Shown: positions 17,833-26,957 of the stretch, one piece after another
How the letters are laid out: every line of letters begins with the position of its first letter
How positions within the stretch are numbered: the stretch's first letter is position 1
DNA from: Verrucomicrobiota bacterium
Lineage (GTDB): Bacteria > Verrucomicrobiota > Verrucomicrobiia > Opitutales > Opitutaceae
Direction: 5' to 3'
Assembly (NCBI GenBank): GCA_016209255.1
Contig: JACQWL010000623.1
Coordinates: forward strand, 1-36,265
DNA: 36,265 nucleotides
Position numbers and translations under genes: made by a program
Notes under the pieces: generated by a model
Database searches by the model: none
What the model was told of the DNA's origin: nothing
What the model saw: the letters and a program-made list of their open reading frames with translations, nothing else

Positions 17833-18594
17833 ATGAAACATCTGCTGCTGGTTCTCGCCCTAAGCGGCTCCGCCCTCCCCGCGGTCGCCGCCGAAACCTT
17901 GCACAACGGCATTGTGCAGCCGGACAAGCGCTGGGAAAAAATCTACCAGAACCCGAAGACCGCGATGGCCTTCTCCGACGGCGTGTGGTGGGACCCGAAG
18001 GATCAAGTTTTCAAGATGTATCACAGCGGTCGCAGTGCAGGCCTCGATCAGACCGGCGTGGCGTTCCTGCGGCGGGATGGATTTGCCTCGATGGACGGGA
18101 CCGGCGCGCTAACCACCCGGGCGCTGCGCTTCCAGGGCAAGCACCTGTTCGTCAATGCGGCCGTGCCGCAGGGTGAGCTGCGGGCCGAGGTTCTCGGCCG
18201 GGACGGCAAGGTGATTTCGCCCTTCACAGCGGCGAACTGTGAACCGGTGACCGGCGACCGCACCAAAGCCGCCGTCAGATGGAAGGGCGCGGCCGATTTG
18301 TCCGCCCGCGCGGGGCAACCCGTGCGGATCCGCTTTCACGTAAAGAGCGGGAGTCTCTATGCCTTTTGGATTTGCCCGGATTCAAACGGCGCGAGCCACG
18401 GCTATGTTGCGGCAGGCGGACCGTTCCTTTCGAGGCAGAGGCCACCGGCTGGTGGGAACCAGCGAAGCAAAACATCAAATGGCTGCTCCTCCATTTCAGG
18501 GCATCGACCGATCGGCACTATTTCTTCGAAGCTGGAAAATCAGCCGCGCCAGCCAAGGGTGGCCCGATGGCGCGCGAGGCCGGCGGGGAAATGA
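17833..18594 (+). CDS. Internally deleted propeller glycosidase-like protein with out-of-frame tail
   Basis: The start at 17833 gives a good signal peptide (MKHLLLVLALSGSALPAVAA). The remainder is a condensed paralogue of the 556-residue protein at 20733. ETLHNGIVQP matches its N-terminus, then DKRWEK follows directly (about 68 residues missing, including the conserved RQLFVDDFLVE). After DPKDQVFKMYHSG it jumps to the C-terminal AFLRRDGFASMDG segment (about 268 residues missing). Both joins are in frame. The homologous part ends at GYVAAGGP near 18420. From there the frame runs through the out-of-frame start of the next gene to 18594, giving an unrelated tail. The C-terminal carbohydrate-binding-like module is retained but most of the catalytic propeller is gone. 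Activity is unlikely; probably a pseudogene. Confidence 0.7.
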   Translation: MKHLLLVLALSGSALPAVAAETLHNGIVQPDKRWEKIYQNPKTAMAFSDGVWWDPKDQVFKMYHSGRSAGLDQTGVAFLRRDGFASMDGTGALTTRALRFQGKHLFVNAAVPQGELRAEVLGRDGKVISPFTAANCEPVTGDRTKAAVRWKGAADLSARAGQPVRIRFHVKSGSLYAFWICPDSNGASHGYVAAGGPFLSRQRPPAGGNQRSKTSNGCSSISGHRPIGTISSKLENQPRQPRVARWRARPAGK

Positions 18595-20631
18595 TCGTGG
18601 ACACCGGTCCTTTACAGGTGCGCATGGATCCCGCGAAAGGCGGTCTGTTCCGGGACATCAGCCTGGCACGGAAGACCATTGCCTCCGTCGGAGCCGGCGA
18701 TCTGATCCTGGCGGTCGACGACGGCAGGCAACCGGTGCCGGTCAGGATTCATGATTGGAGGATGGCGATCGAAGAATCCACGCCTGCCCGTGCGTCGGTG
18801 AAGGCCACGGGATTCTGGCAGAACGCGAACGGCCGGCCAGTGGCGCGGGTGGACGTGCGCTGCAAATTTTTCAAAGGAGAAGCGTTCATCCGCATCTATC
18901 ACACGCTGACCTGGATGACGAAGGAAGGCAACGCCGGAAGGACCGCCGCCGAGTTGAACAGCGCCACCCAGCATCCAGTCGTGGTGCGGCAGGATCCAGT
19001 CCATGCGATGCGGGTTCCCTTCATGGGTTTCACGATCCTGCCCAGCGATGCGAAAAACTTTCCGGAGATTGAGCGGGCCGTCAACCAGATCGGCCGGATG
19101 GCCATGGGGCGGTGGGTGGGGACGCAGAATTTCGGCTTGCTTCGCTACGGGATGGTCCGTTGGGGCCGGCACGAGTCGATTGAAGATCCGAACGCCCATT
19201 TCTACCGCTGGATGGATAACGGGCAATATGGCCAGCAGTTGATCCCCTGGCTGCTTTTTCTCCGCGGGGACGACCGGCGGTTTTTCGACGATGCAGAGAT
19301 CGTCTCCCGTGGAAGAGGTGATTGCGGGCACGAAGGAGTTCACGCTGCAGTACGAGAATACCCTCCGCGCGAAGGAACCAGGCAAGGAATATTACAACCT
19401 CTCCAACGGCGGCCGCGAGATGTACAACATGAACGTCTTCTGGGCGAACGCGTGGGAGGAAACATGGGATCCCGAGATTTTGCGGCTGGCGGGGAACGGA
19501 CGCACCTCCACCATCCGCGGCCAGTACCGGCCCAACGACAACACGTTCAAGGAGCCCCCTGTTTACGTGTACGACGGCCTGGTCCTCCAACATCGGCTTT
19601 CGGGCGACCCGGCGACCCGGGAGGTGATGCTCCGCCATCTGGACGTCGCATCGCTTGCCACCCATGGCGGTGTTACACGTCATCAGGCGGAGGAAGACAG
19701 CATCGCCTACCCGTGGGCCTATGAACAAACCCAAAACCGTCGCTTTGCCGATGCCGCGTGGGACATCGCGCGGGGCATGGCGGATCTCGTGCCGGACATC
19801 GATTTTTCCGGCGCGGTGATTCCCGACTATTATCCGTACGAGTACACGGGCAATTCGCTCTACCGAATACATCTGATGCCGATCCTCACGGGAGCGAGCC
19901 TTGGCCAGCAATTGGGCTATGACTGGAATCGGCCGCACGTCTTCCGCGACAACTTTTTTCAGATGTGGCAGGCACCGGGACAGAAGGAATTTCGCGCGGA
20001 AGTTTTCGTCCGGGCCCGCCAGGGAGGAGCGCTCACGATCCGTTGCCTCGCCAAAGGTCATGCAAACAACACGCTGGCGGTGGATGTGGTGCGCGCGGAC
20101 GGAAATTCCGCGGCCAACGCCACCATCGCGTCGAAACCCATCGCGTCGCAGCCCGGTCAGTTCACGCTTTTTCAAGGCGATCTGGCGGTCGGAAACGCCA
20201 AAGCGGGAGAGGTGTTCAAGGTGACGATGCGAAAGGCGGACCGGGCGCCCGTCGCCGTGATCAGCGACGCGCAGATCGTACACCATCTGCCACCTGACTT
20301 GATGCATGCCCACGAACCCCTGAGCAGTGCGCAGGTCTTCACCCCGATCCGGATCGTATCCCGGACCACGAGCAAAACCATGAGTTACTTCAACCGCGTT
20401 CGCCGGCCTTACACCCTGCGTGACGCCAAAACGCTCGACTTGATTTTTCGTCCCAAGCTGTTCACCGAGGCGGAATCAGTCCGGCCGACCGGCGCGGGAC
20501 GCATGATCGTGCTGACCAGCAGCGGCTGCCGCGGTGCTGCCGAGTGGCGGATGAAAGGCGTGGAACCGTACTTCGCCGCCAGCCCGGACGATTGGTTTCA
20601 GCCGCACGAAGCGGGCTGGCCAAGATCATAG
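18420..20631 (+). pseudogene. PcRGLX/YetA-like (exo-rhamnogalacturonan lyase-like) gene, copy 1, broken
   Basis: Homologous to the copy at 23960-26705. It begins abruptly at VPFEAEATGWW (about 90 N-terminal residues and the signal peptide missing), fused to the preceding gene in a different frame. After RIYHTLTWM about 175 residues of the central sandwich are missing in frame, and it resumes at AAELNSATQHPVVVRQDP. The alpha/alpha-toroid part (MGRWVGTQNFGLLRYG, NGGREMYNMNVFWANAWEETWDP) and C-terminal domain (MKGVEPYFAASPDDWF) are present. The frame changes near 19300-19310 (upstream frame through FFDDAE, then VEEVIAGTKEF), consistent with a 2-base loss in CCCGTGGAAG. Family members cleave or process rhamnogalacturonan-type polymers (PL26-like); this copy should be inactive. 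Confidence 0.75.
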
Positions 20632-20732
20632 ACCCCGATTCTCGTTGCACGCGTTTGACCCTGCGCCCAGTCACTCCCACGGCGACAACCGGCATTTTCG
20701 ATTCGGATAAACCTCGGCCATTGCTCATCGAC

Positions 20733-22403
20733 ATGAAATCGCTCGCTCGCGTCACGATCCCGCTCCTCGCCGTTTCCGCCTGGGCTGCCGGCGGCGAAGT
20801 TCTTTACAACGGCATCGAACTTCCAGCCGTCTGGCCGCCACGGGTTTCGGTGGCGGAATTGAAAACCTTTGAGCCGATGCGGTTGCCTTACCTCGAGCGT
20901 CCGCCCGCGGTCATCCCAATTGACGTGGGCCGGCAGTTGTTCGTGGACGATTTCCTCGTCGAGCAGACCACGCTTACGCGGCGGTTCCACAAGGCGGAGC
21001 CTCACCCCGGCAACCCCGTGCTCAGACCTGACAAACGATGGGAAAAATTCGCGACCCCGCCCGCCAGCGCCATCGCCTTCAGCGACGGTTGTTTCTTCGA
21101 TCCGGCGGACAAGCTCTTCAAGATCTGGTACCGGCCCTCCCACGGCAGCGGCACGTGTTATGCGACGTCGACGGACGGCATTCATTGGAAAAAGCCGCCG
21201 CTCGACGTGCAGCCAGGTTCGAATGTGGTGCTCCTGGGCGGACAGCGCGATTCGAGCACGATCTGGTTGGACCACGATGCGAAGGACGCGGCCCAGCGGT
21301 TCAAGTTCTTCCAGTTTCAGCGGGATTCCTGGCGCGCGTCAGTGCACACGTCGCCCGACGGGATTCACTGGAGCGCGCCGATCTGGTGCGGCCCGGCCGG
21401 CGACCGTTCGACGATGTTTTACAATCCGTTCCGCAAGGTGTGGGTGTTCAGCATCCGCGCGTTTCTAAACAAGGGCCCGGGAAAGTACACCACCAAACCA
21501 TTCCATCAATATCATCGCGCGCGAAAATACGGGGAGGCGGGCGACTTCCTCGCCGGTTCGCAATGGAGCGGGGGCGAGTTGCACGAAGATTGGCCGGCTG
21601 GCGCGCCGCCGTTCTGGGTCGCCGCCGATCGGCTCGACTCCCCGGGCGTGGCGCCTGATGAGATAAAGTCGGAACTCTATAACCTCGATGCCGCGCCCTA
21701 TGAAAGCGTGATGCTGGGCCTGTTCAGTGTCTGGCATTCGAGCGGAAAGGGCGTTGATCAGCCGAAAATCAACGATATCATGCTCGGTTTCAGTCGCGAC
21801 GGCTTCCACTGGGACCGCCCGTTCCGCGAGGCGGTGATACCCGTCAGCAACGACCCGAGAACATGGAATTACGGCAACGTGCAGAGCGTGGGCGGGGGCT
21901 GTCTCGTCGTGGGCGATCGGCTTTTCATGTATGCAAGCGGCCGCAACGCCAGGGAAGATACGACCGGCCTCTTTTTCTTCCGCCGCGACGGTTTCGCCTC
22001 GATGGAAGCGGGCGAGCGTGAGGCGACCCTCACCACGCGCCCCGTGATGTTTTCGGGGCGCCACCTCTTCGTGAACCTCGCCGCCCCGCGGGGCGCGCTG
22101 CGCGTCGAGGCACTCGATCGGAATGGCAAGATCATCGCGCCGTTCACGAAGGATGACTGCGTCGCTTTGAGCGACGACAAGACGCGATTGAAGGTAAGTT
22201 GGAAAAAAGGGGACGACCTGTCGCGGCTTGCCGGCCAGCCGGTGCGGTTCCGTTTCCACCTCACGCGCGGCGCGCTCTACGCCTTTTGGGTCAGTTCCGA
22301 CGGGAGCGGCGCAAGCCAAGGCTACATTGGAGCCGGTGGACCGGGCTTCGCCGGCGCAATCGATACCGTCGGAAATGCGTTCATCCAAGCCTCCGCTCGA
22401 TAA
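20733..22403 (+). CDS. Secreted five-bladed-propeller glycosidase-like protein (GH32/GH43-like), intact
   Basis: 556 residues from the ATG at 20733, which opens a signal peptide (MKSLARVTIPLLAVSAWAAG). The frame is open upstream to 20544 without coding features. The body carries the signature GRQLFVDDFLVE (about 66-77), shared with the protein at 30176. Repeated propeller-blade motifs follow: YATSTDGIHWKKPPLD, VHTSPDGIHWSAPIW and LGFSRDGFHWDRP. The last ~150 residues (FFRRDGFASMEAG to YIGAGGPG) form a separate beta-sandwich-like end. Such proteins are often predicted glycosidases in PVC and Bacteroidota, but no activity is assured. It is the complete paralogue of the deleted gene at 17833 and lies ahead of two lyase-like genes, suggesting polysaccharide breakdown. 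Confidence 0.8.
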   Translation: MKSLARVTIPLLAVSAWAAGGEVLYNGIELPAVWPPRVSVAELKTFEPMRLPYLERPPAVIPIDVGRQLFVDDFLVEQTTLTRRFHKAEPHPGNPVLRPDKRWEKFATPPASAIAFSDGCFFDPADKLFKIWYRPSHGSGTCYATSTDGIHWKKPPLDVQPGSNVVLLGGQRDSSTIWLDHDAKDAAQRFKFFQFQRDSWRASVHTSPDGIHWSAPIWCGPAGDRSTMFYNPFRKVWVFSIRAFLNKGPGKYTTKPFHQYHRARKYGEAGDFLAGSQWSGGELHEDWPAGAPPFWVAADRLDSPGVAPDEIKSELYNLDAAPYESVMLGLFSVWHSSGKGVDQPKINDIMLGFSRDGFHWDRPFREAVIPVSNDPRTWNYGNVQSVGGGCLVVGDRLFMYASGRNAREDTTGLFFFRRDGFASMEAGEREATLTTRPVMFSGRHLFVNLAAPRGALRVEALDRNGKIIAPFTKDDCVALSDDKTRLKVSWKKGDDLSRLAGQPVRFRFHLTRGALYAFWVSSDGSGASQGYIGAGGPGFAGAIDTVGNAFIQASAR

Positions 22404-22576
22404 AGGTCTGAAGAATGAGAATTCGTCCAGAACTGAACCCCGCGAAGAAGCCCGGCCTCGGCGCCGGATGGGCGGTACTACAATCCATGAGAATCCGGTT
22501 TCCGATCAATCAACCGTTAGCTGGGGGGATCGCGTCATCGGTTTGCGTTGGACTCGCGGGTCAGGAGGGAGGGACA

Positions 22577-23521
22577 ATGAGTCAGAACGTGGCCAAGACG
22601 GAGTGGCTGGTGCGCTGGGAGGGGCGACCGGCGGCCGGTGAGGTCCAACTCGCCGAGGAGGTGCGCTTCGTCAAGCGGCCGGCGGCGGAGCAGGCGCAGG
22701 TGACGGCCGCTCTGGTCCTCGATCGCCACGTGTACCGCAATTCCGATGTCGACGCACGAGGCTTCGTCACAATCGTTCCCACAAAGACCCCCTTGGGACA
22801 ATTGGCCGTGGACCTAAGCTTGGCGCAGGGGGACACCGTCATCGCGCGCCAGTCGCTTGGCGCACCTGGGGAACAGATGGTTGCGTTTCTGCTTCCGATC
22901 AGAAACCTGGCTGAGGGCGACTACGCCCTCACGGCCACCGTGACCGGCGCGAACGAGTCGTCCACCGCCGCGTGGCGGTCCCGGAAGATCGCAGAGACGC
23001 GTCCCGCAGGAATCAAGGAGCACGGGCGATTGCGCCTGACGCTCCCCCGCCGCGACTTCCTCAAAGATACGTCCTGGCCAGTGCGAACGGGAGTGCCTTT
23101 CCCGAAGGGAGATCTCGCGGATGCCGCCCGAGTTCGTCTGCTGGCCGACGGACAGGAAGTGCCCTGCCAGGTGGATGTGCGCGCCCGCTGGTCGCCGCAC
23201 GGGAGCATCCGCTGGCTGGGGCTGGCGTTTGTGGCGGACGACCGCGGTGGGAAGAGCCCGACCTACAAATTGGAGTATGGGGTCGAGCCGCAGGCGGTAC
23301 CTGCGCAGCCGGTGGCCGTCCAGCAGGATGCCGACGCGATCACGGTGACGACCGGTCCACTCAAGTTTGTGATCCAAAAGAAGGCGTACGACGGCCTCCA
23401 CGCGGCCTTGCTGGACACGAACGGCGACGGCTCGTGGCCGGGCGATCTCGGCGACACATTAAGCGATGAGGAGGAACACAAGGACAATCGCATCTATATG
23501 TTCCTCTCGGCCCACACATGA
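22577..23521 (+). CDS. Fragment of a PcRGLX/YetA-like protein: N-terminal sandwich plus start of RIFT barrel
   Basis: Starts at ATG 22577 behind GGAGGGAGGG, the best Shine-Dalgarno in the window. In-frame ATGs at 22487 and 22415 are alternatives; the 22487 start would add a weak hydrophobic stretch that may be a poor signal peptide. The first ~120 residues look like a beta-sandwich (WLVRWEGRPAAGEV; VYRNSDVDARGFVTIVP). Then comes a RIFT-barrel-like region with RLTLPRRDFLKDTSWPV, TGVPFPKGDLAD and SIRWLGLAFVAD, then ITVTTGPLKFVIQKK. The frame stops at 23521, before the toroid domain that full-length members have, and recognisable coding continues in other frames. It differs from the two neighbouring lyase copies and is probably a 3'-truncated third type. 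Confidence 0.65.
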   Translation: MSQNVAKTEWLVRWEGRPAAGEVQLAEEVRFVKRPAAEQAQVTAALVLDRHVYRNSDVDARGFVTIVPTKTPLGQLAVDLSLAQGDTVIARQSLGAPGEQMVAFLLPIRNLAEGDYALTATVTGANESSTAAWRSRKIAETRPAGIKEHGRLRLTLPRRDFLKDTSWPVRTGVPFPKGDLADAARVRLLADGQEVPCQVDVRARWSPHGSIRWLGLAFVADDRGGKSPTYKLEYGVEPQAVPAQPVAVQQDADAITVTTGPLKFVIQKKAYDGLHAALLDTNGDGSWPGDLGDTLSDEEEHKDNRIYMFLSAHT

Positions 23522-23920
23522 AGGCCCTGAGCTGAATCTGAACCTCGCGCCGACGTATACGGAGAGATTCAAGGCCACCGTGCCGAAGAGCGACAGTGAG
23601 TCCTGGCGCATCCTCGCGAATCCGAACGGCATGAACGGCCAGGGCGGGAGGGCAGACCTCCAACGGCGGCCAGTTCAACATCTCGGCCCTCGATGTCGGC
23701 GCGCCGCTGACGCTCAAGGTCCGTGCCCCCAAGTTTCCGGGGTGTTTCGAACTTTTCGGCCCCGACGGGAAGGCGCTCTTCAGCAGAACCCCGCGGTTTC
23801 GGCGAGACCGACGACATTCCAATTCCCCCAGCCGGCGGACCGCATACCCGGTTGGTGACCCGAATCAGCTCTGTGACGCCAGACCACGACGCCAAGGCCG
23901 TGCCCTACGGCAAGCCATAG
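23522..23920 (+). pseudogene. Frameshifted C-terminal remnant downstream of the RIFT-barrel fragment
   Basis: Coding sense continues beyond the stop at 23521 but moves through three frames: GPELNLNLAPTYTERFKATV (from about 23523), then TSNGGQFNISALDVGAPLTL and CFELFGPDGKALFSRT (from about 23656), then GFGETDDIPIPPAGGPHTRL and VTPDHDAKAVPYGKP (ending with a stop at 23920). Each step moves the frame by one in the same direction. The text reads like the C-terminus of a secreted protein, but I do not recognise its family. It may be the end of the gene that starts at 22577 after an internal deletion, or a separate remnant. Confidence 0.5.
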
Positions 23921-23959
23921 GCGAGAAAACCATGCCACCCAGGAACCCACGGAAACACC

Positions 23960-26705
23960 ATGATACGGGAAAGTCCTTACCTCCCTCTTTTGGCCTCGCT
24001 TGTCGTCACGTTTCCCACCGGCGCCGGTGCCGCGGCGACCGCTAATCGCGACGGCACTGCCCTCAGCGCTGCCGACGTCGTCGCCCGTGCGCCACGCATT
24101 GGCATCGAGGTGCTGGCGGAGGGTGCGCTGGCCGTCCGCGATTTTCCAGCCGCGACCGGATTGGTTTTCCCCGAGGCCGAATTGACCTCCGTCCCCGGGG
24201 GCCGACTGGTCGACCGCCAGGGAAGGCCGGTGCCGTTCACGGCCGAAGCCACCGGCTGGTGGAACGTCGAAAAAACGGATGTCAAGTGGTTGCTGCTGCG
24301 GTTCAAGGCGAGCGCGGATGAACGGTATTTTTTCGAACCCGGCCAGAATCCGGTCACCCCAACCGGCCCCCCGATCGCCATGGTGCGGGACGGAAACGTT
24401 ACGGTCGACACCGGCCCGCTGCGGGTTGCCCTATCTGGGACCAAGCCGGTTCTCTTCGATCAGGCGCTGCTCAATGGACATCCGATGCTCGCCGAAGTGC
24501 AGCCCCCGTTCGTCCTGACCCTGGCCGATGGCAAAGGGGTCGTCCACACCGTAATCCACAACTGGCGCGTCACGCTGGAGGAGGCGACGCCGTTGTACGC
24601 CTCGGTGAAGGCGACGGCGTTTTTCCACAGTCATAGTGGTCTGTCGTATATGGAAAAGCCCGTGGCAAGGCTGGATGTGCGCTATGAGTTCTTCCAAGGG
24701 GAGAGTTTTGTCCGCGTGTTTCATACGCTAACGTGGATGGTCAACAACTACATGGTGGGCGGTCGGGAAATTTCACTTGGCCTTCGTCCGAACCTCGGTG
24801 AGACGGGAACCGCGCGGTTGGGGATGAGCGATGCCGCCGGCCTCCCATGGGAGACGCACTGGAATCCTGCCCGGCAGCTCACCGCCCAACAGGATGAGGC
24901 CGATCACTTTGCCGTAACCGCCGGCAACCAGAAGGCGACGGAGGGAAAACGCCTGGGCGGCTGGATCAATCTACAGGGTCAGGATGGACGGGGCATCAGT
25001 ATCGCGTTGCGCCACGCCTGGCAGATGTATCCGAATGCCTTTGAAGTCGGAGACGGACGCCTTCACGTCCAGCTGTGGCCGTCGCGCGGACCGAGCATGT
25101 CATTCACGCCCCGGGCCCTGATGACGCCAGAGTTCTTCCACCATCCGGTCTGGAAAGTCCACCCCTGGACGCGCGAGGAAGGCCATTTTGTCCACGAACG
25201 GGCGCGACACGAATTCTTTCAGTACACCGCCGAGGGTGCGGCGCGGACGCACGAATTGACTTTTTCCTTCCACGACCAGACGTCGCGGCGATCGCCGCCG
25301 GAGCTGAACGCGCTCACGCAGCGGCCGCTGGCATTGCGGCAGGATCCGGTAGGTGCATTTCCTTTCCTATTATTATCACCTGACCGGCCACAAGCGGGCC
25401 CGGGAAGTGATGCAGGAAATCATTGACGGAACCCTTGCCACCACCGCGAAGGATCCGAAGGAGCTGCCCGCCTGGTATCGCCGCACCGGCGGTCGCGAGG
25501 CCTATAACATGAACGTATTCTGGGTTAACGCCTACCAAGAAACCTGGAATCCGCAGGTGAAGCGGTTTGCGGAAGAATGGAGGAACCTCTCGGCCAACCG
25601 CGAATATGTTCCGACCATCAACGAGTTTCGCCCGCCGCGCATCTATCTTTACAATGGCCTGGTCCTCCAGCAACGGCTCTGGCGCGATCCTCGTTTACAG
25701 GACGTGATGTTGCGCAATCTAAAGGGTACGGTGCTGACCGACCCCGAGAGCGGCGTGGAGCGCCACGTCGAAAATATCATTGGCAGCCAGTGGGCCTACG
25801 AACAGACGCAGGACCGCAACTACGCCGAGATCGCCTCGGACATCGCGCACTCGTTGAGCGATGTGGTGCCCGAGATGGATTTCACGCTGCCGAAGCCGCC
25901 GCCTTACAGCATTCGGGGCAATGAGTTTTATCGCCTGTATCTGCTGCCCATTCTGGTCGGCGCCACTCTCGGCGATCAGGCCGGGGTCCCGCCAAATGCA
26001 GTTTTCCGACGCGACACGTTCTTCTCGCTGAACCCCGCCGCAAAGGCGGACAAGACGGCGGTGGGCACGGCCTATGTCCGGCCGCGGCGCGAAGGCGACC
26101 TGAACGTGTTCGTCCGGCTTTCGAAGACCGGCGAGAAACCGATCGCCCTGACGGTGTCGGATTCGGCCGGACGCACGGTCGCCAAGCGCGAGTTGGTCGG
26201 CGCCAAGCCCACCGTCGTGACGGCCGAGGGCGAGGGCTATGAGCTGCTCGCCGCCCACCCGGCGATGGCGAACATTTTGCTGCCGGGCGCAAGACCGTCG
26301 GAAACGTACAAACTGGAGTTCGAGGGCTTTGATCCCGTGACCTGCGCCTTGCTCCTGGCCGACGCACAAATCGTTCACCAGGCGCGGCGAGGTGGAACCC
26401 TGGGTGTCCACGACCTGGGCGGGCAGTACTACGCGGGCGCCCGTTTCTTTACGCAAATAACGGAGGATGTTGTGACCGTCCGCTCGAAGTTCCCCGCCCG
26501 CTCGCCCTATGCCATTCGCGATGCCGGGACTTGGGAACTTCTGTTTCGTTCGACGGCGGGCGACACGGCGGAACAGCGGCACCAACTGGGCAAAGGCCGG
26601 TTGATCGCCTTTATCGCCGCGGGCGACAGTCCCCACAGCGAGAAACTCATCTCCGGGGTGGAACCGTTTTTCTCCGCCACCCGCGAGGACTGGTTTGCGC
26701 CTTGA
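23960..26705 (+). pseudogene. PcRGLX/YetA-like (exo-rhamnogalacturonan lyase-like) gene, copy 2, with internal deletion and frameshift
   Basis: Starts with a signal peptide (MIRESPYLPLLASLVVTFPTGAGA). The first frame (23960-25426) covers the N-terminal RIFT barrel (VPFTAEATGWWNVEKTDVKW) and the complete central sandwich to NALTQRPLALRQDPV. At about 25345-25355 the sequence jumps, one frame over, to the toroid: HFLSYYYHLTGHKRAREVM. About 75-80 residues present in copy 1 (starting at HAMRVPFMGF) are missing. The second frame ends at 26705 with ISGVEPFFSATREDWFAP; GTG 25353 could start it but has no signal peptide. The family acts on rhamnogalacturonan-type polymers (PL26-like). As sequenced it would give two separate halves, so it is likely inactive unless the join is an error or the halves assemble. 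Confidence 0.75.
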
Positions 26706-26762
26706 ACGCCTTTCGGGCCCGGGACCCTGATTTGCGCCCCCGCCGGTAGCCCCCCCACCGCA

Positions 26763-26783
26763 CGCTTGTCTAACGAAAAGACA
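26763..26783 (+). promoter_or_regulatory. Candidate FadR/GntR-type operator upstream of a TonB receptor gene (copy 2)
   Basis: The box starts CGCTTGTCTAAC, identical over 12 bases to the site before the other receptor, followed by GAAAAGACA (AAAAAACA in copy 1). The core TTGTCTAACGA fits TNGTNNNACNA. ACTTG follows 18-19 bases after the identical block in both copies, so similarity may extend to about 35 bases. It is about 175-195 bases ahead of the receptor start at 26958, with the same orientation relative to transcription as copy 1. Confidence 0.45.
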
Positions 26784-26957
26784 GGTTCGTCGTACTTGTG
26801 TGATTTGGTCGGCGCGCCATTCTGGCCTCAGTTGCATCAGGGGCCCGCCGACCATGAAGCCACCGCGGATAGGTTTCGAACCGTGTTGCCGTCTTACCGG
26901 ATCGAGTCCTCGAATGCAGGCCCACAAATCAAAGCCCATCGATCGTCAAGCACAGCC

